This document shows, piece after piece, positions 17,009 through 25,693 of a DNA stretch of 64,000 nucleotides. The notes below the pieces were generated by a model, which saw only the letters and a program-made list of their open reading frames with translations, was not told where the DNA came from and did not search any database. How positions within the stretch are numbered: the first letter of the stretch is position 1; every line of letters begins with the position of its first letter. Origin of the DNA: Zoogloeaceae bacterium (GTDB lineage Bacteria; Pseudomonadota; Gammaproteobacteria; Burkholderiales; Rhodocyclaceae); the NCBI GenBank assembly GCA_024235595.1, contig JACKMC010000001.1:893622-957621 (forward strand), written 5' to 3'. The translations under genes were made by a program, and so were the position numbers.

Positions 17009-18298
17009 TCAGCCGTCGATCATGCCGGCTCCAACCGTGTTGTTGGTGCTCTCGTCGATGATGATGAAGGCACCGGTGGAGCGATTCCTGTCGTAGGCGT
17101 CGGCGAAGATCGGCTGGGCGAGCTTGAGGGTGAGCTGGGCGATGTCGTTCATCGCCAGCGCGCCGATGGCTTCCCGCTCGAGGGTGTTGACGTCGAGCCG
17201 GTAGTCGATCTTCGCGATCTTGGCCTTGACCTCACGCGAGGTGTGGCGCAGCAGATAGGTGCGGGCCGGCGACATCGGCGTCTCCGAGAGCCAGCATACC
17301 GTCGCATCGATCTGCTTGACGGCTCGCGGTTGCTCCGCGCTCTTGACGATCATGTCGCCGCGCGAGATGTCGATCTCGTCGGCCAGCAGGATGGTGACCG
17401 ACTGTTCGTGGATCGCCCGCTCGATCGGCTCCGCACCGATCTCGATCGACTTGACGGTACTGGTGCGGCCCGAGGGCAGCACCGTGACCGCATCGCCTAC
17501 GGCGATTTCGCCCGACTCGACGCGGCCCATGAAGCCGCGGTAGTCGTGCAGGGCCGGATTGGCGGAATCCTGCGGGCGGCACACGAACTGCACCGGAAAC
17601 CGGAAATCCTCAGCCTTCTCGGTATGCGCGGCAGGTGTCGCCTCGAGGATCTGCATCAGCGTCGGGCCCTCGTACCAGCCCAGGCGCGTGCCGCGCTCCA
17701 CCACCATGTCGCCGTTGAGTGCCGACAGCGGGATGAAGCGCACGTCGCGGATATCGAGCTTTGCCGCGAAGGCCAGGTAGTCGGCCTTGATCTTCTCGAA
17801 CACCGCCTGGTCGTAGTCCACCAGATCCATCTTGTTGACCGCCACCAGCAGGTGCGGAATGCCGACCAGGCTGGCGAGGTAGGAGTGACGGCGGGTCTGG
17901 GTGAGCATGCCCTTGCGCGCATCGACGAGGATGATCGCCAGATTGGCGGTGGACGCCGCGGTGACCATGTTGCGGGTGTACTGCTCGTGGCCGGGCGCAT
18001 CGGCAATGATGTACTTGCGGGTGCCGGTGGTGAAGTAGCGGTAGGCCACATCGATGGTGATGCCCTGCTCGCGTTCGGCCTGCAGGCCGTCGGTGAGCAG
18101 CGACAGGTCGACCGCGGTCATGCCGCGCTTGGCCGAGGTCTTCTCGATCGCGTTGAGGGTGTCGGCGAGGATGGTCTTGCTGTCGAACAGCAGCCGGCCG
18201 ATCAGCGTGCTCTTGCCATCATCGACACTGCCGCAGGTGAGGAAGCGCAGGAGGCCGTTGTCGGTGGCTTGAGGGTCGAGGGGATGAGGTGCGTTCAT
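17009..18298 (-). CDS. cysN: CysN, sulfate adenylyltransferase GTPase subunit
   Basis: 429-residue EF-Tu-like GTPase. G1 is GSVDDGKST, G3 is DAPGHEQY and G4 is NKMDLVDY. CysN uses GTP hydrolysis to drive APS synthesis by CysD from sulfate and ATP. No APS-kinase (CysC) domain is fused at the C-terminus. The ATG at 18298 (MNAPHPLDP) is chosen over an upstream TTG that would start inside repeat-like DNA. It is the last gene of the sulfate-assimilation run and is followed by a terminator. Confidence 0.95.
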   Translation of the reverse strand: MNAPHPLDPQATDNGLLRFLTCGSVDDGKSTLIGRLLFDSKTILADTLNAIEKTSAKRGMTAVDLSLLTDGLQAEREQGITIDVAYRYFTTGTRKYIIADAPGHEQYTRNMVTAASTANLAIILVDARKGMLTQTRRHSYLASLVGIPHLLVAVNKMDLVDYDQAVFEKIKADYLAFAAKLDIRDVRFIPLSALNGDMVVERGTRLGWYEGPTLMQILEATPAAHTEKAEDFRFPVQFVCRPQDSANPALHDYRGFMGRVESGEIAVGDAVTVLPSGRTSTVKSIEIGAEPIERAIHEQSVTILLADEIDISRGDMIVKSAEQPRAVKQIDATVCWLSETPMSPARTYLLRHTSREVKAKIAKIDYRLDVNTLEREAIGALAMNDIAQLTLKLAQPIFADAYDRNRSTGAFIIIDESTNNTVGAGMIDG

Positions 18299-18304
18299 GG
18301 GTTC

Positions 18305-18386
18305 GGTAATTGGCAATTCGTGATTGGTGATGGGGTTCGTGGACAGCGCCGGGCGTTGGTGCGGGATTCCAATCCCGAATCACCAA
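18305..18386 (-). repeat. GGTGATT-type heptamer pair between cysD and cysN
   Basis: Four tandem degenerate heptamers (GGTAATT, GGCAATT, CGTGATT, GGTGATG; 18305-18332) abut the cysN start. An inverted set at 18365-18386 reads on the minus strand as TTGGTGA-TTCGGGA-TTGGAAT. The whole non-coding gap between cysD and cysN is essentially this element, which could fold into a hairpin in the mRNA. Confidence 0.6.
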
Positions 18387-18394
18387 CTACGCGC

Positions 18395-19309
18395 TCAGAA
18401 ATACCCTTCCTTCTTGCGTTGCTCCATCGATGCTTCCGAGGTCTGGTCGTCCATGCGGGTGGCGCCGCGTTCGGTGATCGTGGTGGTGGCGGTCTCGGCG
18501 AGGATCTTGTCGAGGGTGTCGGCGTCGGACTCGACCGGCGCGGTGCAGCTGATGTCGCCGACGGTGCGAAAGCGCACCAGCACCTCTTCGACCTTGTCCT
18601 CGGGGCTCGCCGGGGTCAGCTCGGTGACCGGTTGCAGCAGACCGTTCTTGCGCACCACCGGGCGGGTATGGGCGAAGTAGATCGACGGCAGCTCGAGCTG
18701 CTCGCGCTGGATGTACTGCCACACGTCGAGCTCGGTCCAGTTGCTGATCGGGAAGGCGCGGATGTTCTCGCCCTTGTGGGTGCGGGCGTTGAAGAGGTTC
18801 CAAAGCTCGGGGCGCTGGTTCTTGGGGTCCCACTGACCGAACTCGTCGCGAAAGCTCATGATCCGCTCCTTGGCGCGGGCCTTCTCCTCGTCGCGGCGGG
18901 CGCCGCCGATGCAGGCGTCGAAACCGAATTCCTCGATCGCCTCGAGCAGGGTCACCGACTGGTGCTTGTTGCGCGACTCGAGCGGGTGCTTGAGGACGAT
19001 GCTGCCGCGCGCCATCGAGTCTTCGAGCGAGCGCACGATCAGCCGTTCGCCGAGCTCGGCCGCCCGCTTGTCGCGGAAGGCGATCACTTCCTGGTAGTTG
19101 TGGCCGGTATCGATGTGCATCAGCGGAAACGGAAAACGCCCCGGGCGAAAGGCCTTCTCGGCCAGCCGCAGCAGGCACACCGAATCCTTGCCGCCGGAAA
19201 AGAGCAGCACCGGATTGCTGCATTGGCCCGCCACCTCGCGCAGGATGTGGATGGCCTCGGCTTCGAGCCAGTCGAGGTGGCTGAGGGTCTGTCTGGTGAG
19301 TGTGCTCAT
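18395..19309 (-). CDS. cysD: CysD, sulfate adenylyltransferase catalytic subunit
   Basis: 304-residue ATP-sulfurylase small subunit. The PP-loop ATP-pyrophosphatase motif LLFSGGKDSVCLLRLA is intact, as are the family segments GGARRDEEKARAKER and FPISNWTELDVWQYI. It makes APS from ATP and sulfate with CysN. It lies between two heptamer repeat elements, 19320-19490 upstream and 18305-18386 downstream. Confidence 0.96.
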   Translation of the reverse strand: MSTLTRQTLSHLDWLEAEAIHILREVAGQCSNPVLLFSGGKDSVCLLRLAEKAFRPGRFPFPLMHIDTGHNYQEVIAFRDKRAAELGERLIVRSLEDSMARGSIVLKHPLESRNKHQSVTLLEAIEEFGFDACIGGARRDEEKARAKERIMSFRDEFGQWDPKNQRPELWNLFNARTHKGENIRAFPISNWTELDVWQYIQREQLELPSIYFAHTRPVVRKNGLLQPVTELTPASPEDKVEEVLVRFRTVGDISCTAPVESDADTLDKILAETATTTITERGATRMDDQTSEASMEQRKKEGYF

Positions 19310-19319
19310 TGGTTCGTAA

Positions 19320-19490
19320 GGGGTGAGGGGTGAGGAGTTAGGGGTGGGGGGTGAGGAGTTAGGGGTGGGGGGTGAGGAGTTAGGGGTGAGGGGTGAGGGG
19401 TGAGGAGTTAGGGGTGAGGAGTTAGGGGGCCGCGCCTTACCGCTTTACGGCTTTTCCGCTTCTTCTCCTCACCCCTCCCCCCTCACTCCT
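19320..19490 (-). repeat. Heptamer array (GGGGTGA/GGAGTTA/GGGGTGG) with inverted arm, between cysH and cysD
   Basis: Fifteen contiguous seven-base units run from 19320 to 19424. They mix GGGGTGA, GGAGTTA and GGGGTGG, with a partial higher-order period of three units. A C-rich inverted arm (19464-19490) abuts the cysH stop. In the mRNA (minus strand) the G-rich arm comes first, about 40 bases of loop follow, then the C-rich array. The two arms can pair. The array is also G-quadruplex-prone on the plus strand. It fills the cysH-cysD gap. Confidence 0.85.
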
Positions 19491-20257
19491 CACTGCTTCT
19501 TCACATGCAGCCCGCATTCCTTGCTGGTCGGGTCTTCCCACCACCAGCGGCCGGCGCGGATGTCTTCGCCGAGGGCGACCGCGCGGGTGCACGGAGCGCA
19601 GCCGATGCTCGGGTAGAACTGGTCGTGGAGCGCATTGTAGGGGACTTCGCGCAGGCGAATGTAGGCCCACACCTCGGTCTCGGACCAGTCGCACAGGGGA
19701 TTGAGCTTCTCCAGGCCGTTGCCGGCGTCGAACTCGCGCTTCGGCAAGTTGCTGCGAGTGGCGGCCTGGGCTGCGCGCAGCCCCGTGATCCAGGCCTTCT
19801 TTCCGGCCAGCGCACGGCCCAGCGGCTCGACCTTGCGGATCTGGCAGCACCGCTTGCGCGACGCCATCGAATCGTAGAAGGCGTTGATCCCCTCGCTGCG
19901 GACATAGGCTTCGACCGCGGCGGTGTCCGGGAAGAAAACCTTCAGCTTGGTGTGGTAATGCGACTCGACCTCGCCCATCAGGCTGTAGGTTTCGGCGGGC
20001 AGGCGGCCGGTGTCGAGCGAGAAGATCTCGATCGGCAGGCGGTGCTTCAGGATCAGGTCGGTCAGCACCATGTCTTCGGCGCCGAAGCTGTTGGCGAAGC
20101 ATAGCTGGCCCTCGGCACCGAACTCTTCCACTGCGGCCTGCAGTAGCGCCAGCGTTTCATCGGCACGGGCGGCGACTTCAGCGCGCAGTGCGTCGGTCAG
20201 CGCGGGGCGGGTCGCCGGGTTGGTGGCGGCGGGACGCAGGGGCGATACGGTGCTCAT
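19490..20257 (-). CDS. cysH: CysH, assimilatory adenylyl-sulfate (APS) reductase
   Basis: 255-residue PAPS/APS reductase family protein. It has the two extra cysteine pairs that bind a [4Fe-4S] cluster in APS-specific enzymes (RKRCCQIRKVEPL and GCAPCTRAV) and the C-terminal catalytic Cys (KECGLH). It should therefore reduce APS directly to sulfite with thioredoxin. This fits the lack of an APS kinase in the cluster. The start overlaps the DUF934 stop by four bases. Confidence 0.94.
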   Translation of the reverse strand: MSTVSPLRPAATNPATRPALTDALRAEVAARADETLALLQAAVEEFGAEGQLCFANSFGAEDMVLTDLILKHRLPIEIFSLDTGRLPAETYSLMGEVESHYHTKLKVFFPDTAAVEAYVRSEGINAFYDSMASRKRCCQIRKVEPLGRALAGKKAWITGLRAAQAATRSNLPKREFDAGNGLEKLNPLCDWSETEVWAYIRLREVPYNALHDQFYPSIGCAPCTRAVALGEDIRAGRWWWEDPTSKECGLHVKKQ

Positions 20258-20778
20258 GCGGCGCTCCTCGCGTGGCGACGGAAGAGCGGTTCGCGCACGG
20301 TGACGGAGGCCTGATAGGGGTCGGTGAAATCCTTCAGGCTGGCCAGCGCGGCTTCGAGCTGGGCGTCGGTGTACTTGCCGAGCGGTGGCTGCAGGGCGTC
20401 GAAGCCGCAGCGCGAGAGGTAGTTGAACTGGTCGCGCAGCACGTCACCGATGGCGCGCAGCTCGCCGCCGTAGCCGTAGCGGCTGCGCAGCAGGGTGGCG
20501 GTCGAGTAGCCGCGGCCGTCGGAAAAACGGGGGAAGTCCACCGCCACCAACGGCACCGCATCGAGCTGCCCGGCGAGTTCGGCCGGGTCGTCGGTGCCCT
20601 TGAGGACGGGTGCGACATCGCCGCGCGCCGCCAGCGCGGGCTGAGCCTGCCACACGGCGAATGGCACCAGCCAATGGCCAGCGGGCACCGTCACGGTGGC
20701 TGGATCGGTATCGGCCTCGTCCGCCAGGAGCTGCCAGGCGTCGTCGATGATCTGCTGGTTCTTGATGAGCTTAGCCAT
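20254..20778 (-). CDS. DUF934 protein of the sulfite-reduction operon
   Basis: 174-residue soluble protein of the DUF934 family (MAKLIKNQQIIDDAWQLL; later PLVAVDFPRFSDGRGYSTA and the C-terminal region LSRCGFDALQPPLGKYTDAQLEAAL). Members sit next to sulfite reductase genes in many proteobacteria, but the activity is unproven. Its start overlaps the cysI stop region by eight bases and its stop overlaps the cysH start by four, so it is embedded in the operon. Confidence 0.9.
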   Translation of the reverse strand: MAKLIKNQQIIDDAWQLLADEADTDPATVTVPAGHWLVPFAVWQAQPALAARGDVAPVLKGTDDPAELAGQLDAVPLVAVDFPRFSDGRGYSTATLLRSRYGYGGELRAIGDVLRDQFNYLSRCGFDALQPPLGKYTDAQLEAALASLKDFTDPYQASVTVREPLFRRHARSAA

Positions 20779-22456
20779 TGGCTACCTTCCTTTGTGCGGG
20801 CGTGCCGTCGCCATACACGGCTTGCTTGAATGGATCGGCGCCGATGCGATGCACGGTGTCGACGAATCGTTCTCCCTCGTGGCGATGCGCAACGTAGGTG
20901 TCGATGAGGGTCTCGATCACGTCGGGGACGTCGGCCGCGGCGAAGGAGCGCCCGATCACCTTGCCGAGACTGGTCAGGTTGCCCTGACGCCCGCCGATGG
21001 TGATCTGGTACCACTCCTCGCCGTTCTTGTCGACGCCGAGAATGCCGATGTGGCCCACATGGTGGTGGCCACAGGCGTTCATGCAGCCCGAGATGTTGAG
21101 CTCCAGTTCGCCGATGTCGTGCAGGTAGTCGAGGTCGTCGAAGCGGCGCTGTACGGCCTCGGCGATGGGGATCGACTTGGCGTTGGCGAGGCTGCAGAAA
21201 TCGCCGCCAGGGCAGCAGATCATGTCGGTCAGCAGGCCGATGTTGGGGGTCGCCAGGCCACCCGCGCGGGCTTGTTCCCACAGCGCGAACAGCTCGGATC
21301 GCTCGACGTCGGCGAGCACCACGTTCTGCTCATGGGTGACGCGCACTTCGCCGAAGCTGTAGCGGTCGGCGAGGTCGGCGATGAGGTCCAGCTGGGCGTC
21401 GGTGACATCGCCCGGCGGCACGCCGGTCTTCTTGAGCGACAGCACCACCGAGGCGTAGCCCGGACGCTTGTGGCCGCGAACATTGCGCTTCACCCAGGCG
21501 GCAAAGGGCTTGTTCTCGCTGAGTTTCTGGCGATAGCCGAGGTCGTCGTGCGGCAGCGTCTTGTAGTCGGGATCGACGAAACAGGCGGCGACACGGTCGA
21601 GCTCCTGCTGGGTCAGCGTGCTCGGGCCGTCCTTGAGATGCGCCCATTCGTCCTCGACGCGGCGGCGGAACTCTTCGATGCCCAGGGCCTTGACGATGAT
21701 CTTGATGCGAGCCTTGAACTTGTTGTCGCGGCGACCGAAACGGTTATACACCCGCAGGATGGCCTCGCAGTAGGTGAGCAGATGCGGCCAGGCGACGAAG
21801 TCGGTGATCTCCTCGCCGATGATCGGGGTGCGGCCGAGCCCGCCGCCGACGAAAATGCGGAAGCCCGTCTCGCCGGCCTCGTTCTTGACCAGCTCGAGGC
21901 CGATGTCGTGGCAGCGAATGACGGCGCGGTCTTCTTCGGCGCCATTGACGGCGATCTTGAACTTGCGCGGCAGGTAGGCGAATTCGGGGTGGAAGGTGCT
22001 CCACTGGCGGATCAACTCGCACCACGGCCGCGGGTCGATGCGCTCGTCCTCGGCGACACCCGCGAAGGGGTCGGTCGAGGTGTTGCGGATGCAGTTGCCC
22101 GAGGTCTGGATGGCGTGCAGTTGCACGGTGGCGAGCTTGGCGAGGATCTCCGGCATCTTCTCGAGCTTGCACCAGTTGAACTGCATGTTGTGGCGCGTGG
22201 TGAAGTGGCCGTAGCCGCGGTCGTAGGTGCGGGCGATGTGGCCGTACATGCGCACCTGGTCGGAGCGCAGGTTGCCGTAGGGGATCGCCAGGCGCAGCAT
22301 CGGTGCGTGCCGCTGAATGTAGATGCCGTTCTGCAGGCGCAGCGGCAGGAACTCTTCTTCGGTCAGTTCGCCGGCGAAATAGCGGCGCGTCTGGTCGGTG
22401 AATTGCGCGACGCGCTCATCCACCAACTGCTGGTCGTAATCGTCGTAGCGATACAT
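20771..22456 (-). CDS. cysI: Sulfite reductase hemoprotein (nitrite/sulfite reductase family)
   Basis: 561-residue siroheme/[4Fe-4S] reductase. The cluster and siroheme cysteines appear as ICCPGGDFCSLA and ISGCMNACGHH. Two ferredoxin-like half-domains are present (VRMYGHIARTYDRGYGHFTT and YSFGEVRVTHEQNVVLADV). It reduces sulfite to sulfide for cysteine synthesis. A nitrite role is less likely because of the sulfate-assimilation context and the neighbouring CysB regulator. No flavoprotein (CysJ) subunit is seen, so the electron donor is probably ferredoxin-like or encoded elsewhere. Confidence 0.93.
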   Translation of the reverse strand: MYRYDDYDQQLVDERVAQFTDQTRRYFAGELTEEEFLPLRLQNGIYIQRHAPMLRLAIPYGNLRSDQVRMYGHIARTYDRGYGHFTTRHNMQFNWCKLEKMPEILAKLATVQLHAIQTSGNCIRNTSTDPFAGVAEDERIDPRPWCELIRQWSTFHPEFAYLPRKFKIAVNGAEEDRAVIRCHDIGLELVKNEAGETGFRIFVGGGLGRTPIIGEEITDFVAWPHLLTYCEAILRVYNRFGRRDNKFKARIKIIVKALGIEEFRRRVEDEWAHLKDGPSTLTQQELDRVAACFVDPDYKTLPHDDLGYRQKLSENKPFAAWVKRNVRGHKRPGYASVVLSLKKTGVPPGDVTDAQLDLIADLADRYSFGEVRVTHEQNVVLADVERSELFALWEQARAGGLATPNIGLLTDMICCPGGDFCSLANAKSIPIAEAVQRRFDDLDYLHDIGELELNISGCMNACGHHHVGHIGILGVDKNGEEWYQITIGGRQGNLTSLGKVIGRSFAAADVPDVIETLIDTYVAHRHEGERFVDTVHRIGADPFKQAVYGDGTPAQRKVANG

Positions 22457-22467
22457 GTTCTGTTCTC

Positions 22468-23247
22468 TCAGTGAGTGATCATTTTTGCGCCCACCAGTAC
22501 CAGCATGGTCGCCAGAATCGGGCGCAACACGCGGTCGGGGACTTTTGTCGAAATGTGGCTGCCGAGCCAGATGCCGGGAAGCGAGCCGGTGATCAGGCTG
22601 CCAAGCAGCAGCCAGTCGACGCTGCCCAGCATCCAGTGACCCATGCCGGCCACGGCAGTCAGCGGCACGGCGTGTGCGATGTCGGAGCCGACGATGCGAA
22701 GCGTGGGCAACCTCGGGTAGAGGAAGAACAGCGCGGTCACGCCCAGAGCCCCGGCGCCGACCGAGGAAATCGAAACCAGCACGCCCAGCACCGCCCCCGT
22801 CAGTACCGTCAATATTGCAGTGCGGCGCGGATCGGGATTGTCGCCGAAACGGGCCAATGCGTAGCCCTGGATGCGCGAGCGAAAGACGATCGCCACCGCG
22901 GTGAGCACCAGGGCGATGCCCAGCGCCACGGTGATGATGCCGGTGGCGCCCTCGATGCCGCCGGGTGAGACCCGTCCAACGGTGAGCAGGGTCAGCACCG
23001 AAGCGGGGATGCTGCCCGCTGCAAGGCGCCGGGTGACCGCCCAGTCCACCGTGCCCTTGAGTCCATGGGCGAGGGTGCCGCCGGCCTTTGTGATGGCCGC
23101 ATAGAGCAGATCCGTGCCCACCGCCACCGAGGGGTGGATGCCGAACATCAGCACCAGCAGCGGGGTCATGAGCGACCCCCCGCCCACGCCGGTCAGTCCG
23201 ACGATGGCGCCAACGGCAAATCCCGCAACGGTGTAGGCAAAATCCAT
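22468..23247 (-). CDS. TSUP (TauE/SafE) family sulfur-compound transporter
   Basis: 259-residue inner-membrane protein with about eight helices. The family motif GLTGVGGGSLMTPLLVLMFG comes near the N-terminus, and a related repeat (SSVGAGALGVTALFFLYP) begins the second half. TSUP proteins move sulfite, sulfate or sulfonates. Position as first gene of the cys run suggests sulfate uptake or sulfite export. GGGGAG lies a few bases before the ATG at 23247. cysI follows 11 bases later. Confidence 0.88.
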   Translation of the reverse strand: MDFAYTVAGFAVGAIVGLTGVGGGSLMTPLLVLMFGIHPSVAVGTDLLYAAITKAGGTLAHGLKGTVDWAVTRRLAAGSIPASVLTLLTVGRVSPGGIEGATGIITVALGIALVLTAVAIVFRSRIQGYALARFGDNPDPRRTAILTVLTGAVLGVLVSISSVGAGALGVTALFFLYPRLPTLRIVGSDIAHAVPLTAVAGMGHWMLGSVDWLLLGSLITGSLPGIWLGSHISTKVPDRVLRPILATMLVLVGAKMITH

Positions 23248-23354
23248 GCTGCTCCCCAGTCTTGTGCGGTGCATCGTACGATCTGCCAATAGATCTATGA
23301 AGTCATCTCAGGTTAAGATTAAAGAACCAAAAGTTATTTGATGTAGGGCCACGC

Positions 23355-24296
23355 ATGAACCTGCAGCAGTTGCGCTATGTGTATGAGGTGGCAAGGCACG
23401 GCTACAACGTTTCGGACGCCGCCGATGCCTTGTTTACCTCCCAGCCCGGCGTCTCCAAGCAGATCCGCCTGCTCGAGGACGAGCTCGGCGTCGAGGTTTT
23501 CGCCCGCCATGGCAAGCGCCTCGTCGGTCTCACCGATCCGGGCCGCCAGGTGCTGTCGATTGCCGAGCGGGTCTTGCGCGACGTGGACAACCTGCGACAG
23601 GTCGGCGACGAGTTTTCCAATGAAGCGAGCGGCAGGCTGTCGATCGCCACCACCCACACCCAGGCGCGCTACGTGCTGCCTAGCGTGGTGGCGGCCTTCG
23701 TGCAGCGCTACCCGGCGGTCAAGCTCGAACTGCACCAGGGCAGCCCGCGCCAGGTCTGCGACATGGTGTTGTCGGGCGAGGCGGATATCGCCATTGCCAC
23801 CGAGGCCATCGCCGAATACAACGAGCTGGTGATGTTGCCGTGCTATCAGTGGAACCGTTGCGTGATCGCGCCGAAGAAGCACCCCATCCTCAACGCCAGG
23901 CCGCTGACGCTGGAGGAAATCGCCAAGTGGCCGGTGATCACCTACGATTCGGCCTTCACCGGGCGCAGCCAGATCAACAAGGCCTTCGTCGGCCGCGGCC
24001 TCAAGCCCAAGGTGGTGCTTACCGCCATCGATTCGGACGTGATCAAGACCTACGTGGCGATGGGGCTGGGGGTCGGAATCCTCGCCGCCATGGCCTACGA
24101 TTCGAACGCCGACACCCAGATCGGCATGCTCGACGCCTCGCATCTGTTCGAATCGAGCACCACCCGCATCGGCATACTCAGGAACGCATGGCTGCGCGGC
24201 TATGTGTACGCCTTCATCGAACTGTTCGCGCCCCACCTGTCGAAGCGCATGGTCGAAGCGGCGATTGCGGGCGGGGGGAGCGATCCGGGGCTGTGA
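23355..24296 (+). CDS. cysB: CysB-type LysR family regulator of sulfur assimilation
   Basis: 313-residue LysR regulator. The N-terminal winged HTH begins MNLQQLRYVYEVARHGYNVS and the inducer-binding domain follows (about residues 92-300). The HTH and the whole length match CysB, which activates cys genes and senses acetylserine. It is transcribed divergently from the TSUP-cysI-DUF934-cysH-cysD-cysN run, so the 107-base gap (A/T-rich from 23285 to 23342) probably holds its operator and both promoters. Confidence 0.93.
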   Translation: MNLQQLRYVYEVARHGYNVSDAADALFTSQPGVSKQIRLLEDELGVEVFARHGKRLVGLTDPGRQVLSIAERVLRDVDNLRQVGDEFSNEASGRLSIATTHTQARYVLPSVVAAFVQRYPAVKLELHQGSPRQVCDMVLSGEADIAIATEAIAEYNELVMLPCYQWNRCVIAPKKHPILNARPLTLEEIAKWPVITYDSAFTGRSQINKAFVGRGLKPKVVLTAIDSDVIKTYVAMGLGVGILAAMAYDSNADTQIGMLDASHLFESSTTRIGILRNAWLRGYVYAFIELFAPHLSKRMVEAAIAGGGSDPGL

Positions 24297-24313
24297 GCCG
24301 CTCTGGGGCCGAG

Positions 24314-25618
24314 TCAGGACGAGGGGCTTGCCGCTTCCAGTTGCTTGCGCAGCCGGACGCCCTCCGTGTTCGAAGGGTCCGCCTTCAAGATCTGCTCGAC
24401 TATGGACAGGGCCTCGCTACGCTGCCCGCCGTCGCCCAGCGCGCGCGCCAGCCTGAGTTTGATGGTGGCATCGGCGGGCGCGAGCTTGCTGGCCTTCGAG
24501 AGCGCAGCGATCGCCTCGCGCGACTCGCCGCGTTGGAGGTGCACATAGCCCAGCGTGTCGAATACGGCCGCGCTGCCGGGGGCAATCTCCGTTGCCTTTT
24601 TCGCCCAGCCGAGGCTCTCGTCGAGCCGCTGCTTGCGCTCGGCGTGCATCCAGGCGAGGTTGTTGTACGCCTGCACCGATTTCGGTTGCGTCTCGATGGC
24701 GCTCTGATAGGCGCTGGTTGCCTCCCTGGTGTGGCCCTGCCCCTGCTCGATCTTCCCGATCTGCAGCCAGATCGGGGATGGGTCGCGAGTGAGCGGGAGC
24801 GCCTGCCGGTAGGCGGCCACAGCTTCCTGGTACTTGCCCCGGGCCAGCAAGGCGTCGGCCTTGCCGAGAGCGGCAGGGTAGAGGTGCGGCAGCTTCGTCA
24901 GCAACTCATCGAATATCGCGGCAGCCTCCAGCGGCTCGCCGGCACCGAGCTTGGCTTGTGCAAGACCTATCCTGGCCAGCGTATTTCCCGGGCTGAGCCT
25001 TTCCGCCTCGGCAAACGCATCGCTTGCCGCCTTGTAGTCGCCAAGTGCCATGAGCGATGCGCCGAGGCCGTAGCGGGCGCCGCCGTGACGCTGCTGCAAC
25101 CTGATGGCACTGCGATATGCCTCGGCCGCCTGCTCGGGCCTGCCCAGATGGGTGAGAGACAGGTCGGCGAGATCGATCTGGGCGCGCCAGTTGTAGGGGT
25201 CGAGTTCAAGCGCCTTCTTGAACGCGCGCTCCGCTTCGGTGTAGCGGCCCTCGTTGAATTCAAGGCGCCCCATACCCGACCATGCGACGGCGCTGTCCGG
25301 CTTGAGCTCGAGGGCCCTGGTCAACAAGGCGCGTGCCTTGTCGCCATGCTTGCGGGCGAGTTCGACGTCGGCGAGGCCCAGGTAGGGCTCGACCCATTTG
25401 GGATTGATCTCGCGGGACTTGTTGAATTGCCTTTCGGCAAGTGCGTAGTCCTGTCGCAGAAGCGCCTCCACGCCGCGTTCGAAGGCGACCTGCTCCTCGC
25501 GAAGGTCGGTGCCGACGGCGGTGGACGCCCGCCCGCTCCAATCGACCAGTGCGGCGTTTGCGCCGCCGCACAGCGATGCTCCCAGGCAGGCTGCGGCAAG
25601 TACCTTTCGAAGCGACAT
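24314..25618 (-). CDS. Secreted TPR-repeat protein
   Basis: 434-residue protein with a signal peptide (cleavage near GGANA|AL) and about ten tetratricopeptide repeats covering residues 45-425 (for example AVAWSGMGRLEFNEGRYTEA and AVFDTLGYVHLQRGESREAI). It is likely a periplasmic scaffold. It lies 75 bases after a PEP-CTERM gene on the same strand, with a hairpin terminator between, so it may be a low-level readthrough product of that unit. It converges on cysB with only 17 bases between stops. Its function is not known; it is not the long PrsT protein found at 36399. Confidence 0.85.
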   Translation of the reverse strand: MSLRKVLAAACLGASLCGGANAALVDWSGRASTAVGTDLREEQVAFERGVEALLRQDYALAERQFNKSREINPKWVEPYLGLADVELARKHGDKARALLTRALELKPDSAVAWSGMGRLEFNEGRYTEAERAFKKALELDPYNWRAQIDLADLSLTHLGRPEQAAEAYRSAIRLQQRHGGARYGLGASLMALGDYKAASDAFAEAERLSPGNTLARIGLAQAKLGAGEPLEAAAIFDELLTKLPHLYPAALGKADALLARGKYQEAVAAYRQALPLTRDPSPIWLQIGKIEQGQGHTREATSAYQSAIETQPKSVQAYNNLAWMHAERKQRLDESLGWAKKATEIAPGSAAVFDTLGYVHLQRGESREAIAALSKASKLAPADATIKLRLARALGDGGQRSEALSIVEQILKADPSNTEGVRLRKQLEAASPSS

Positions 25619-25635
25619 CGTTACTCCATAAAGCA

Positions 25636-25660
25636 GAAGCCCCCGCAGGGCGAGGGCTTC
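25636..25660 (-). terminator. Hairpin between the PEP-CTERM gene and the TPR gene
   Basis: Stem GAAGCCC / GGGCTTC with an 11-base loop, followed on the minus strand by TGCTTT. This suggests partial termination after the PEP-CTERM gene, leaving the TPR gene expressed at a lower level. Confidence 0.65.
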
Positions 25661-25693
25661 ATGATGACAGAAAGCACAGTGCGTTCTGAACGA

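Noticed and set aside
16937..19333. Long plus-strand open frame across cysN and cysD
   Set aside because: It is antisense to well-supported CysN and CysD with intact GTPase and PP-loop motifs.
19320..19424. A CRISPR array
   Set aside because: The repeats are contiguous seven-base units without unique spacers, and no cas genes are present.
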